DNA of 64,000 nucleotides from Nilaparvata lugens. Its lineage: Eukaryota > Arthropoda > Insecta > Hemiptera > Delphacidae. This document shows positions 38,125 through 48,990 of this stretch, piece by piece. The stretch is taken from positions 18,147,999 through 18,211,998 of the forward strand of contig NC_052510.1 of assembly GCF_014356525.2 (NCBI RefSeq), written 5' to 3'. Both the position numbers and the translations under genes were made by a program. Each line of letters begins with the position of its first letter. The first letter of the stretch is position 1. The notes beneath the pieces are model-generated. The model did not search any database. It saw nothing but the letters and a program-made list of their open reading frames with translations, and was not told the DNA's origin.

Positions 38125-38933
38125 TGCCGTGCTACCAATTTTTCCTTAAACGGTTGGAATAGCATTTAACACCTATCACCTAAGGAAAGTTGTCGGCTCC
38201 AATAAAATAGATTCTTGATAAACTGTGAATGGATCTATTGCCTATGAATGAGAAATCCAGTTTTCAGAGCAAATTAACTTATAATCTTCAGATGAAAATT
38301 TTGGCAAAACACAGAAATATACAAAGAACAATAACTTACAAGCCTAATGATTTCAGAGTTATTACGAACTAAAAATACTTATCTAGTTTACAGTTGAAAC
38401 ACAGTGGCTAATGGCTTGACAATACAAACCGCTAAATCTGACCAAAACAGCACAAAATTTTATATAAAACTCAATTTAAAACATTAATAAACGAAAATGA
38501 TTTAGAGCAAAACTTTACAACACAAACATAGCCAGCCATTAGTTTCAGAAGAAGATCGAACAGGAAAAAAACACAAGTTGCCAGTCACGAAAGACAACGC
38601 CCTGTTCAATATCGATCTCCACAGACACGTCATCAAAAAATTATAACTTATAAGTTTAGAATTCACATTCTACATCTGTTCTCAATAAAACTTTATTTTG
38701 AAAATGTTATTTTAAATTTTTTATACATATTCTATTTAAATAAACTGTTTATCCAGTAATTTGTTAACCCTGCCTCGGTGACATCATGGAACAATGCAAC
38801 AAACATTTACGATAATAAATTCTCCATCAAAAAGTTTATCCGTCTATTGATAACTCTGACATTTACTATAAAGTTCCATAGATCTCGAATTGAAGATTCG
38901 ATTCAAATGTGAGAAGAAAAATGTAATATTACA
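38125..38933 (-). repeat. 3' LTR of the LTR element
   Basis: 809 bp, starting tgccgtgctaccaattttt and ending gtaatattaca on the plus strand. It is almost identical to the right LTR, with differences limited to a single-base indel, about one substitution and a short replaced tract near 38620. High LTR identity implies a recent insertion. Confidence 0.9.
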
Positions 38934-38937
38934 AATA

Positions 38938-38947
38938 CCCCCCTCTT
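38938..38947 (-). promoter_or_regulatory. Polypurine tract
   Basis: In minus orientation the bases AAGAGGGGGG are followed by TATT and then the LTR. This is the position and composition expected of the plus-strand primer of an LTR retrotransposon, and it fixes the element's orientation. Confidence 0.75.
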
Positions 38948-39989
38948 GACATAAAAAAATTTTACTGTTTGAAAATTTAAAGAAAAATTTACATTGACCC
39001 TAATGAAAATTGTTGAAATTTAAATTTGAGAACAGTAACAATTTTTTCTAGAAAAAAAAAAAACAATACATGTCATCCAAAAATATTGAAAATTATTATA
39101 AAAATTCATCAATAGCGTTTGTTATATGTTTCCAAACAATATCTCAAAATATAGAATATCAATATTACTTTTGATTTAGCTTTATAATTTAAAGGATAAT
39201 ATCTCAACAGAAAGTTTAATATGTAAAGAATAGTTTTTTGAAATTGCACATAAATTTAATAGATAGAAAAATTCAATTTTTATTGCATAAAAAAATTTAG
39301 TATGTTGAATAAAAAAATTATTATTATTATTTTTTTTAAATGAATTGATGAATTGTTACATTTAATTTTCACATAAAATTTCAATAAATCAAAAATGTTC
39401 ATTTCTTTCACTATTGACGCGGTTGATTTTATTGATGCACATTTTGGAAAACAGTCCGTTAAGGCACTCAGTATGATTTTCAGTTAAGTGTGACTCCAAT
39501 GTGATGACGTTAAGTGTTGGGCTGATCTGGATGCACGTAGTGTTGGGCTGATACTTGTAGTCGACTGATGCATATCAAACTCAATACAGGTGACATCTCA
39601 GTTAGCATTGCTTCATGTTTGTAGTAGACGGCTGCATACCAAACTCAATACAGAGTCACATAAATTTTGTATCATATTTGTAATTATACAATGTACATTT
39701 CAGGCTTGAAATGACAATGTAATTCGTTTTTTGGAAAAGAGATAGACCCTGCATACAGGATTAATTTAGGTGAGGATTAATTTAGGTAAGGTTTGGTTTT
39801 TTGATATTTTCAGCTTTCAAGGTTTAGAGTTCTGCATACAGGAATAATTTAGGAGAGGATTTTTTGAATCAATTCTTTCATGATACTGTGACTGTTCTTC
39901 TGAATTCAAAGTTGTGAATGTGAACATGGATGGCAATTACCTCCAGGTAATGCAGTAGTGTTGAAGTTTGAGATACAGAGTCAGCAATA

Positions 39990-40445
39990 AGCATTGGCAC
40001 TGCTATTGGTGTATGCTTTGGTGTCGGCTTTGGCATCGGCGTTGATATTGGCATTGGCGCAGGCATTGGCATTGGCGCAGATTTTGGCATTGGCGTAGCT
40101 ATTGGCATTGGCGCAGGCATTGACATCAGCACAGGCATCGGCGTTGATTTTGGTGTTGGCATCAGCATTGGCTCAGGCATTGGCGTAGCTATTGGCATTG
40201 ATTTTTGTTGTTGGCATTGGCGCAGATTTTGGCATTGGCGTCAGCACAGGCATCGGCGTAGATTTTGGCGTAGTTATTGGTGTTGATATTAGTGTTGACA
40301 TTGGCGTAGTTATTGGCATTGATTTTTGTTGTTGGCATTGGCGCAGATTTTGGCATTTCGGCGTAGTTATTGGTGTTGACATTAGCGTAGTTATTGGTGT
40401 AGGCCGCAGCGTAGATTTAGGCGTAGATATTGGCGTAGTTATGTC
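39990..40445. repeat. Met/Pro-coding minisatellite inside the LTR element
   Basis: About 450 bases are built from 6-base words such as ggcatt, ggcgta and gttgat, markedly GC-richer than the surrounding interior. On the minus strand the region reads as many repeats of Pro-Met and Pro-Thr (for example PMPIATPMPKSAPMP), open at 39878-40198 and 40173-40382. On the plus strand a Gly/Val/Ile/Asp frame is also open. Openness in both strands follows from the repeat itself, so protein-coding status is uncertain. Confidence 0.75.
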
Positions 40446-42133
40446 ACACTAGTTTGAAAATCACCCAAATGTTCTTAACACTCTTCATGGCGTTCACTTG
40501 TTACTGATTTCGAGATTCACATGATAACTATTTCAATGTTAATGTCTGTGCTGTACCTGTTGTCTTAAAATGCTTATAAACTAAGAAGAAAAACTTGATT
40601 AGGCTATCCATACAATCTAATACACATAAAATTAATTTTAAATATATAAAATTGAAATTTGTTAACATCTTATTATACAGTCAGCAATACATAAATTGTG
40701 AAATATGGACATATCAATGATAAATTTAAAAAAAAAAATCATTCATTATTCACTGTTCAAATATCAACATTTTAATCCATTCTTCAAAATAGAAATATAA
40801 TTTCATAACACCCTGTATCATTATCAAAATTGTAAAAAACAAACATCATAACAACACAACAAAAATTTAATTTCAATACATATTTCAATAATTTCAGACA
40901 TTTGGTCTTCTATTCAATCATTTCATAATATATTTGCATTTCATTATTATTTAATATAACATTTCATTTATAGCATGTTCATTTCACATTTATGATTTAT
41001 CATTCAGGGTTTCAAAATTATTTAGTTTTAATTTTGTTCAAAAATTGTATAAAAAGCAAATTATTTAATATTATTAATCATCGTTTGTTGGATACTATAG
41101 TTCATTTCGACTCTTCAATGTTCTAAACACAAACTACATTTCATGACAAAACTTTACTATCAAACATTAAACAAGAAATCATTCAAAACATCAATAATAT
41201 TCTGCTTCAAAGGCAAACAATATTCATAAGTAATCATCATTTTGCATCTATGGCAATCAACATTATTAATCATTATTTTTCATCTATGGCAATCAACATA
41301 AGTAATCAACACAAAAATATTATCTCATTACTGCCTCTCTAAGTCATAACCTCTGTTATTCCTTCTTTAGGCAATAATGGGTTTCCATCTCAAAAAACAA
41401 TCACATACCAGCAAAATTCTAATCAACAACCCCACTAAAAATTCTACATACACTCCAGCATCCATTTCAAACGATAATCAATCATATCAAAATTTATAGA
41501 ACAAACAGTTTTTTAAAATTTGAAAAAAAAATATCAATTACAAAACACTTATTTCAAATAATAATATAACAAAACGTTTTAAATTAAACCAATTATTTTT
41601 TAAAATAATTTAAAATTTAAAGACTGTATAATAAGTATAAACATTTCAAGATTATAATATAAAGATGATCAAGATGAAAAATGGGTAAATAAGTTCCCTA
41701 AAAAATACAAACAAGAGAAAAAGAAAATTGGGTAAATAAATTCCCTAAAACAATACACATTTCAAAATAAGTGATACATGATGAAAAAATATGCCACAAG
41801 CAAACAATTATTTACACAACAATGGATAGATTTTAGAAAAGTTAAGTTTTATCAACAATTCAAAGATTAGGAAAATAAGCTACTATTTTAACTTCCAAAA
41901 TTATTTCAGAAAAAATACAAATTTAAATGACTATGGACAAGATTGGTTAAGATATGCTTCATAGAAGAAATTTACTGAATATTACACAAAGACAGGAAAG
42001 AATCGAAAATTGAAAAGATTAAGGGCCAAGAAAAATAGGCTACAGGAAAGAAAAAAGATACAATTATGGACTCTTACCATACATAGTATTTACGGTCATT
42101 GCTATTCTGAATCCCGGGCATGACACAGGATTC

Positions 42134-42990
42134 CTAATCATTGTGTGTTGGGGAATACCCTTTCATCATGTGATTCATTGTCATCATCTTGTAAGTAAGC
42201 AACTTGAAACAACCTTTGAATACTAACACATCAATGGAAACTTTGCGTTTTGTTTTCTTCAATAGCATGATTTTATTCATAGGTTCATTTGTTTCAACAA
42301 AGCCGTTTTGCCTACAAAAATTAGTCATGTTCACTTGAGAATGCATAGCATACACTTTTTCAATTCTAAGTTGAAAGTTGAACTCATCAACTTGACTCAA
42401 AGCAACATTCATTTTGTTCACATTGTTTCTAACCTCCACAGAAACCTTTATCATGTAATCATTCATTTTATTTACTGTTTTCCTAACTTTCGATGTAGTA
42501 ATCTGATCCATAGAAAACATTCGATTTGTTTACTGTTTTCCTAACCTTCAATGTAGCAATATCACTTTCATGATAATAACTTTCAGTGAAGACAACTCCC
42601 TACCTACTTCTTTACTCAATTTTACTATCTCATTAGGGTTGACTTTTTCAACAACAGTAACTAGGCCTACATTGTCAGAAACTTGAATGAGTTGATCCTG
42701 TATCTTAACACTACTATTATCATGCTTCAATTTGTTTTCATCTTCATGGTTATCACTCAATTTTTCATGTGCATCTTTCAATAGAAGGTTTATACTAACC
42801 TGCTCTAGTCTAATGCTAGTACATTCTTGCTTCATATCATCAAACCTAGCATTTTGATTTTTAAACATTTGGTCTAACTTAGCATTTTGCTTATCAATTT
42901 AGCATTTAACTCATCAAATCTAGCATCTAGCTTATCAAACCTTTGTGTTAAGAATGCTATAAGATTCAGATCATTTTTAATGTTTGCCAT
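42134..42990 (-). pseudogene. Gag-like coiled-coil reading frame, frameshifted
   Basis: Starting at the ATG at 42990 (MANIKNDLNLIAFLTQRF), the minus strand encodes repeated D-x-L/M-x-A-R/K motifs (RFDKLDARFDELNAK and, after a one-base shift, DQMFKNQNARFDDM). It continues through 42548-42868 and 42134-42520. About 285 residues in three pieces are predicted mostly helical and coiled-coil. It occupies the first position after the 5' LTR, where gag belongs, but I see no zinc knuckle or capsid motif. It is broken by frameshifts in this copy. Confidence 0.5.
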
Positions 42991-43154
42991 TTTGTAATAT
43001 GCACTGATTCATTAAAACTTGATCTCTCTTGAACCGACCTCCCACTCAGCAACAAACCATTCATAACCTATCAAGATATCTATCTACTAATAATTTCTAT
43101 AACCAGGGATTTCATGGTGTACCATTTGGGACATATTTATTTTGTAATTCTGTC

Positions 43155-43172
43155 CCACCACAGGGCGTACCA
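43155..43172 (-). promoter_or_regulatory. Primer-binding-site candidate
   Basis: Two bases inside the 5' LTR the minus strand reads TGGTACGCCCTGTGGTGG. The initial TGG would pair with a tRNA CCA end. I cannot assign the tRNA without a tRNA set from the species. Confidence 0.45.
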
Positions 43173-43174
43173 TT

Positions 43175-43975
43175 TGCCGTGCTACCAATTTTTCCTTAAA
43201 CGGTTGGAATAGCATTTAACACCTATCACCTAAGGAAAGTTGTCGGCTCCAATAAAATAGATTCTTGATAAACTGTGAATGGATCTATTGCCTATGAATG
43301 AGAAATCCAGTTTTCAGAGCAAATTAACTTATAATCTTCAGATGAAAATTTTGGCAAAACACAGAATATACAAAGAACAATAACTTACAAGCCTAATGAT
43401 TTCAGAGTTATTACGAACTAAAAATACTTATTTAGTTTACAGTTGAAACACAGTGGCTAATGGCTTGACAATACAAACCGCTAAATCTGACCAAAACAGC
43501 ACAAAATTTTATATAAAACTCAATTTAAAACATTAATAAACGAAAATGATTTAGAGCAAAACTTTACAACACAAACATAGCCAGCCATTAGTTTCAGAAG
43601 AAGATCGAACAGGAAAAAAACACAAGTTGCCAGTCACGAAAGACAACGCCCTGTTCAATATCGATCTCCACAGAAAAAAAAATCATAACTTATAAGTTTA
43701 GAATTCACATTCTACATCTGTTCTCAATAAAACTTTATTTTGAAAATGTTATTTTAAATTTTTTATACATATTCTATTTAAATAAACTGTTTATCCAGTA
43801 ATTTGTTAACCCTGCCTCGGTGACATCATGGAACAATGCAACAAACATTTACGATAATAAATTCTCCATCAAAAAGTTTATCCGTCTATTGATAACTCTG
43901 ACATTTACTATAAAGTTCCATAGATCTCGAATTGAAGATTCGATTCAAATGTGAGAAGAAAAATGTAATATTACA
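43175..43975 (-). repeat. 5' LTR of the LTR element
   Basis: 801 bp and near-identical to the copy at 38125-38933. In minus orientation this is the 5' LTR and should carry the element's promoter and polyadenylation signals; an aataaa-type sequence is present in both strands. Confidence 0.9.
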
Positions 43976-44442
43976 CTATGTACACTCTCATCTTTCCTAT
44001 GGTACGTTATTATGGGGAAACTACAATGATGCTAATTCTTTGTTTATTTTACAAAAGAGGGCAATAAGAAATATATGTAAGTACCACCCCCTACGCATTG
44101 CAAACCTCTTTTCATTGAGCTTAGAATTATGTGTTTACCCTGTATTTTTATATTTCAATGTTTATTGTTTGTAAAAACTAATGTTATGTCCTTTTCCAGT
44201 CATTCTGAAATTCATTCCCACAATACCAGAAGTAAATTGAACCTGAGAAATGAATACTGTCGGTACAAATCCAGTCATGTAAGTTTTAGGGCGTGTGCAA
44301 TTCGATTCTTTTAACCAATTACCATTAAACATTAGAGACTTGGCTGTGGAAGATTTCAAATTAAGAATTAAGGATTTTCCAATTAGAAACTGTTTTTACA
44401 ATCTGGATGAATATTTCAGCTTTAATATGAAACATTTTTAAA
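43976..44442 (+). pseudogene. Non-LTR reverse transcriptase, C-terminal part
   Basis: It continues the host frame directly after the LTR insertion: VHSHLSYGTLLWGN, LFILQKRAIRNICKYHP, then after a frameshift HSHNTRSKLNL, and ends near 44442. These blocks are standard in the C-terminal domain of jockey/CR1-type elements. About 100 bp of 3' untranslated sequence follows. Confidence 0.8.
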
Positions 44443-44550
44443 TTGTGATGAAATTGTGATATTATGTACATGTATAACAATGATTGTATTTTTATGACGT
44501 GGCCTATACTTGTTTTATACTTGTCGTTGGCAATAAATGGATTTGATTTT

Positions 44551-44767
44551 AGTGAGGTCCACGTTATAATGACAGTATTTGATCAACTTTGGTTTTGCTA
44601 TCCTTGTCTATCATTCGACAAAGCCGGTGGTACTATCCTTTTCTAGGTCCACAACGGTGCCAATTATGTTTTTGACAGTGTAGAAATATGATTAATTAAT
44701 GCAGAAAATCGGCATCGCTATAATTCTTCTATCTTTATCCACTGTCATTATAATGTGAACCTCACTA
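44551..44767. mobile_element. MITE, gaggtccacg family, copy 1
   Basis: 217 bp with ends agtgaggtccacgttataat and the inverse gaacctcacta. It was inserted at the 3' end of the non-LTR element. The interior reads gctatccttgtctatcattc and contains no frame. Confidence 0.85.
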
Positions 44768-44789
44768 TAGGGTTACGTGACATGTCTAT

Positions 44790-45006
44790 ATAGTGAGGTC
44801 CACGTTATAATGACAGTATTTTTAATTTTGATGTTGCTATCCTTGTCTATAATTCGACAAAACAGGTAGTACTATCCTTTTCTAGCTCCGCAACAATGCC
44901 AAATTTGTTTTTGGCAATGTAGAAATATGATTAATTAAGGCAGAAAACAAACAAAGCTGTTTTTCTATCTTCATCCACTGCCATTATTACGTGGACCTCA
45001 CCATAG
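44790..45006. mobile_element. MITE, gaggtccacg family, copy 2
   Basis: Direct neighbour of copy 1, about 22 bp away and in the same orientation, with the same length and ends (tagtgaggtccacgttataa and ttacgtggacctcaccatag). Interior similarity to copy 1 is high but not complete. Confidence 0.85.
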
Positions 45007-45602
45007 TATTTGCGCCATGTAAAAAGCATTGGTTGGATAGGCGTTTGATTGACAGTTTCCATTCTGTGCTTAGGGTACATAATGTATTATTATCACTTTT
45101 TGCTTTTGGAAAAAAGTGATAATATGATATATATAAAGTGATATATATCATGTTATCAAAGGGTTGAAGCATCATCTTATACACACTTCTGATATAAAAA
45201 ATAGCTTAGCTGCAGAAATGATAATTTCCTAAATTAATAAGGGAGTTTACTCATTATGAAGCTAAATTGAATTATTCAGCTAATTTACACGAAAAATTGA
45301 GTCAATATAATATTCTGAAGCGTGTTCAATGAAAAATAGTTGTTGAAATAGATCAAAGAAGCATTTTATACAACTTATGATTGTATAAGGCAATGATCCT
45401 ATTTGCCTCTGACATTGAGTTACTGTATCAATATCCTTAAAAAATATCCTAGCTTGTAGAATGTTCAAATTCGCAAAGATTTGAGAATTTTAATTAAATA
45501 TATCTTCAATACAGGTATAGTATTCAGATTGAAGTGTACGTTGAGAAGAGCAAGTAAAAAGAGATAAGCCTGGGTATACATTTTTATTTTTCTATTATTA
45601 AA
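45007..45602. other. Intergenic DNA, no recognised gene
   Basis: It contains a short near-palindrome around 45110-45155 (ttatcactttttgc, then gtgataatatgat, then tatatcatgttatc). The short open frames here show no motif. Confidence 0.4.
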
Positions 45603-45866
45603 TTAATTTTTGCCAACAAAAGATTGATAAGACTTCAACAGAATGGACATAGCAGCTTGTTTTTCTCTTTGTACAATAACCTTAAAATTCATGCTTAATT
45701 TTCGAGATTCGAGATTATCTTTTCTTTCTCTCCCAACATCTCTTGTTTGCTGGTTTGTAAAATTGAGAACTTCGGTAGTGATGTTAACGGTTGGCATTTT
45801 GTCAATCTGTTCTTCAAGTTACATCTAATTGTAAATTTCTGTTGTTATAATATTTTTAAGATCCAT
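45603..45866 (-). pseudogene. Small reading frame with two in-frame stops
   Basis: From an ATG in a good context (CCAAAATGG, 45866) an 88-codon frame reads MDLKNIITTEIYN, stop, M, stop, LEEQIDKMPTVNITT. It then runs openly to VGKN at 45603. The two stops are TAG and TAA, each one C-to-T change from a Gln codon, and the frame is otherwise conserved. The 64-residue remainder has charged helical character. An AATAAA lies about 20 bases past the stop. This looks like a retrocopy or dead small gene. I do not recognise the family. A start at the internal Met (45797) would give an intact 64-residue protein. Confidence 0.4.
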
Positions 45867-46432
45867 TTTGGAACATATCCTTTATGAATATTCATGAGAT
45901 ATTAAGTTTTATCACTCCTCAATGAACTAAATTAACAGTAGAACCAAAAACATTGTTGATATTACATAGGCCTACACAATTATTTGAGGATTTGATTGAA
46001 TTTCGAATTGCTTCTAGCTCAAAATGAAAAAATGAGGCTTAGCACCATTTCCCGACCCATTCAAATAGGCTTCTTCCAGTCCACTGTTTGAGTCCAGTAC
46101 AAAGGCCCACAGGAAAATTCCAAAACTTTTATTGAACATCCTTTATTCTTCTTTATTTTCTCTAATGCAAGTCCAAGGAATAAATTTCTAATAACTTTCA
46201 AATATAAAATAAAACATTGATTTTTCAGTTTCCCATGACATACTGTACTGATGCATAAATAATGGGCCCGTCGGGTGCACAACTTCAGAGATGCTGTGGT
46301 TTTCTACAGTTCTCACAATTTCCTGTGAACGTCAGAAAACTCCTATTTAAAAGAAATTCCTATTTATGACCTACTGTAATTAGTTTTTGGTTAACGAAAC
46401 GGCTTTCCTCATGTTTATGGATTCTCTAATGA
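45867..46432. other. Intergenic DNA, no recognised gene
   Basis: No motif was seen. A minus-strand 73-codon frame (46061-46282) is not recognisable. Confidence 0.4.
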
Positions 46433-46649
46433 CTATAGTGAGGTCCACGTTATAATGGCAGTGGATAAAGATAGAAGAATAGCGATGCCGATTCTCTGCA
46501 TTAATTATTTTTCTACACTCTCAAAAACATAATTGGCAGAGTTGTGGACCTAGAAAAGGATAGTACCACTGGCTTTGACGAATAATAGACAAGGATAGCA
46601 AAACCAAAGTTGATAAAATACTGTCATTATAACGTGGACCTCACTATAG
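46433..46649. mobile_element. MITE, gaggtccacg family, copy 3 (inverted)
   Basis: Both ends are complete (ctatagtgaggtccacgtta and its inverse). The interior is in the opposite direction to copies 1 and 2 and highly similar when inverted. Confidence 0.88.
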
Positions 46650-46852
46650 GATCATTTGAGTGATTTGAATCAATAAATACAAGCTCAGCATAGGCCTAGT
46701 ATAGCCTATATCATTCATTATTTTTTTTATATTTTATCATAATTCGAATAAAGTTTCAAGTAAAATAGGGTTGGAAGACTTCAGTCAATTAGTCAATAGT
46801 ATATTATGTGGAACTTGTATATGATTGGAAATTGTGTTTCTTTATTTGAACA

Positions 46853-47075
46853 CTAGCTTACCCGGCGAACTTCGTACCGCCATAAAGTCAATGTATCTCA
46901 TGTCACACTTGACTTTATTTTGTAAATCATGAAATTTATCTGACAATCAATATTTTCATTTAATAATAGGCCTATTTTCATTCTTATTAATTAATCTATT
47001 GTTCTTATTTAGTAATTAAAATAAGTTTATTCAAAATTAATGTAGAGATAAAAGCTCAATACAAAATAGATCTCT
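46853..47075. repeat. Dispersed repeat start (cccggcgaacttcg type)
   Basis: It begins actagcttacccggcgaact, then tcgtaccgcc, a phrase that looks like the terminus of a dispersed insect repeat. The sequence to the right quickly becomes plain AT-rich. Confidence 0.35.
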
Positions 47076-47330
47076 TATTAGCCTTGTGGTAGCGAGCGCG
47101 ACTAGTAAATAATTGAAATTATCTTTATTCTTCTTCTTAGAAAGTACAAACATACAATGTACATAGCCTATACAAAACTTGAAGAAGGTTCCTCACATGG
47201 GCAAAGCCTGTGTGCGAGGAACGAGTTCTCTACAATTCCATATACTGTACAACGATACAATACACTATTTCAACCAATAATAAGCACTAAACTGGATGTG
47301 GGTTCGACCCCGTAGTCCCGTTTCCATAGT
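47076..47330 (+). mobile_element. tRNA-derived SINE fragment with internal insertion
   Basis: An A-box-like segment (ttagccttgtggtagcgagc, from 47076) and a B-box-like segment (gggttcgaccccgtagtc, from about 47301) are both present. They lie about 220 bp apart instead of the usual 30-50. About 180 bp of unrelated AT-rich sequence between them appears to be an insertion. Confidence 0.35.
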
Positions 47331-47502
47331 AATTCTGAGGATTTTCTTTCTTATCCACAAAAAGTTGATAATAAATCTATTATTGAGATTTCAATCAGCA
47401 GCACAGCAAGATGATTCATTCTCATGAATGTAAGTGTCAGAGCTTGACCAGTCAAAGGAATCGAGTAAAAAGTTTATGATTAAAAATGTTCAATTATTTG
47501 AT

Positions 47503-47960
47503 TAGGACCGGGACAGCGCGAACGCTGTCCCGACTAACAAAAATAATGCGCCCGAGATGCCCACATTTGGGGCATTCGCAGGGGTCAACCAAGTCGCAGT
47601 GCAATGACAAGGCCTCGCCCTGGGGGAACCGCCTTCTTGATCACGGTAACCCTTAAGCCTAGGTTTCTCTGAACCACGCAGCGTCACTGCGTGATGCGGG
47701 ATGCACGATGACGTAATCACGCAAAAGTCTGCTGCAGCTATTGCTACGGATGTGTTCACGCGCCTGACTTCATGTGTGTGTCTGACTTCACGCGCGCAAT
47801 TCTCTGTGATTCCCGCCAATTCAACAATGCATGATCCCTGTGCGCGACGCACTCAAGTCTGGGATCCCAGACTTTTGCGTCATTGCGTGGCACGCAGTAG
47901 TTATTTGCCAGTAGTCGCCATTCCACCTCCTTCATTCCACCATGTTCTATTGATTAGACG
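47503..47960 (-). mobile_element. GC-rich block with Helitron-like terminal hairpin
   Basis: A near-perfect hairpin (cgggacagcg, loop cgaa, then its inverse) stands at 47512-47535 at the edge of a 450-bp GC-rich block in AT-rich DNA. In minus orientation the hairpin is followed by GTCCTAA and then T, matching the CTRR-T ending of Helitrons. The block itself contains imperfect palindromes around cacgcaaaagtctg (47720) and its inverse (47868). No Rep/helicase frame is present. The opposite terminus was not found. Confidence 0.3.
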
Positions 47961-48614
47961 TGTTGTTAACAGTGGCGTATCCAGAAAAAAATCATGGGTT
48001 ATCATAACATTGTCGTAGGAAGAACCTAAACTTTTGGGGGTCACCGGGGGGCGTGGGGGTATTGTATATCCCCCACAAAAAGTGGGTCTGGGGGCTCTCC
48101 CACGGAAAATGTTGATACTATACCTTCAAATTAGTGCGATTTTACGCGATTTCCACTGAAAAATAAAATTTCATTCAAGGTTTTTTGTTCAAGTTGGCTA
48201 ATTATTATTTCGATTTTCCTTTGAAAATGTTATAGGCCTATGATTTTTTTATTGAATAACAAATAGAATGGATTGGAATTTTAAAAGTAATTCAGTTGTT
48301 TTAAAAAATCATAATATTTAAATAACCTGAATAGGCCTACTCATTATTATATAGAAAACTCTAATCTCGGTTCAAATTTTTTTACAACTTTCAACACCAT
48401 AGTATAGGCTTAGTTTCAACATGATTTCACTATTTTTCATAATTTTGAGAAATTTCACAATACATCCCCATATCCCCCCTGGATTTTGTTCTGTCATGCT
48501 TGTCTGTTCTGCTTTTCCTGACTTGAATTTGTTATTAAAATCGTAGCCTTCCTCGCTATTCCTTGGTTTTCATCATCTTTTATTTATAAATTTAGAGTTA
48601 TTTATTATATAATT

Positions 48615-48990
48615 TTTTAACAATGAGGAATGGTTAATTAATTGACAAAATATTCCATCTTGATTCTGGAAATTCATTATAAATTTATATATTATATAAA
48701 AATGAATGTCTGTTTGTATGTGTGTTGTTTGTTTGTTCCCTATAAACTTGAAAACTACTTGACAGAAGGTCAAACATCCCTACCCACGTACCAAATCGAA
48801 CCTGACTAGTGGTATTAATAGTGAGGTCCACGTTATAATGGCAGTGGTATTGCTATCCTTGTCTATCATTCAACAAAGCGGATAGTGCTATCTCTTTCTT
48901 GCTTTGCTCTGTTGCCAGATCGTCTTTTAACAATGAGGAATGGTTATTGACAAAATATACCACCATGATTCTGGAAATTCATTATTAAAT
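48615..48990. repeat. Local duplicate flanking and inside a MITE copy
   Basis: About 70 bases containing ttttaacaatgaggaatggt and ctggaaattcatta occur at 48615-48688 and again at 48924-48990. The second copy lies inside the MITE at 48818-49173. Confidence 0.6.

Larger units (their letters stand above)
38125..43975 (-). mobile_element. Pol-less (non-autonomous) LTR retrotransposon, minus strand
   Basis: Direct repeats of 809 and 801 bp bound this 5,851-bp element. Each starts TG and ends CA, and CTAT lies on both sides (38121-38124 and 43976-43979) as a 4-bp target duplication. Removing the insertion restores the host reverse transcriptase frame (TACTATAGCTAT followed by GTACACTCT). Orientation is minus. 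A TGG-starting primer-binding-site candidate lies 2 nt inside the right LTR, and the polypurine tract AAGAGGGGGG (38938-38947 in inverse) abuts the left LTR. The 4.24-kb interior has only a broken gag-like coiled-coil frame and a Met/Pro repeat; no protease, integrase or reverse transcriptase is visible. It would depend on enzymes from elsewhere. Confidence 0.85.
32690..44550 (+). mobile_element. Non-LTR retrotransposon with SGNH, endonuclease and RT, interrupted twice
   Basis: Pieces at about 32690-34038, 35024-38124 and 43976-44550 join into one plus-strand jockey/CR1/L2-like element of about 5 kb. In order it has a leader, a coiled-coil protein with a CxxC motif, an SGNH-esterase-like domain, an apurinic-type endonuclease, a reverse transcriptase with YADD, and a C-terminal region ending near 44442. 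The 3' end reads aataaatggatttgatttt, typical of the group. The coding sequence carries several frameshifts and stops, so this copy is dead. It was entered by a 985-bp non-LTR fragment after CAAATG and by a 5,851-bp LTR element at CTAT. The 5' boundary is approximate. Confidence 0.8.

Noticed and set aside
40192..40452. Plus-strand Gly/Val/Ile-rich frame in the LTR element
   Set aside because: It is antisense to the element's coding strand and arises from the hexamer repeat.
47972..48130. hAT-like TIR (gtggcgtatccag)
   Set aside because: No matching inverted end with an 8-bp duplication was found; the candidate near 48480 matches poorly.
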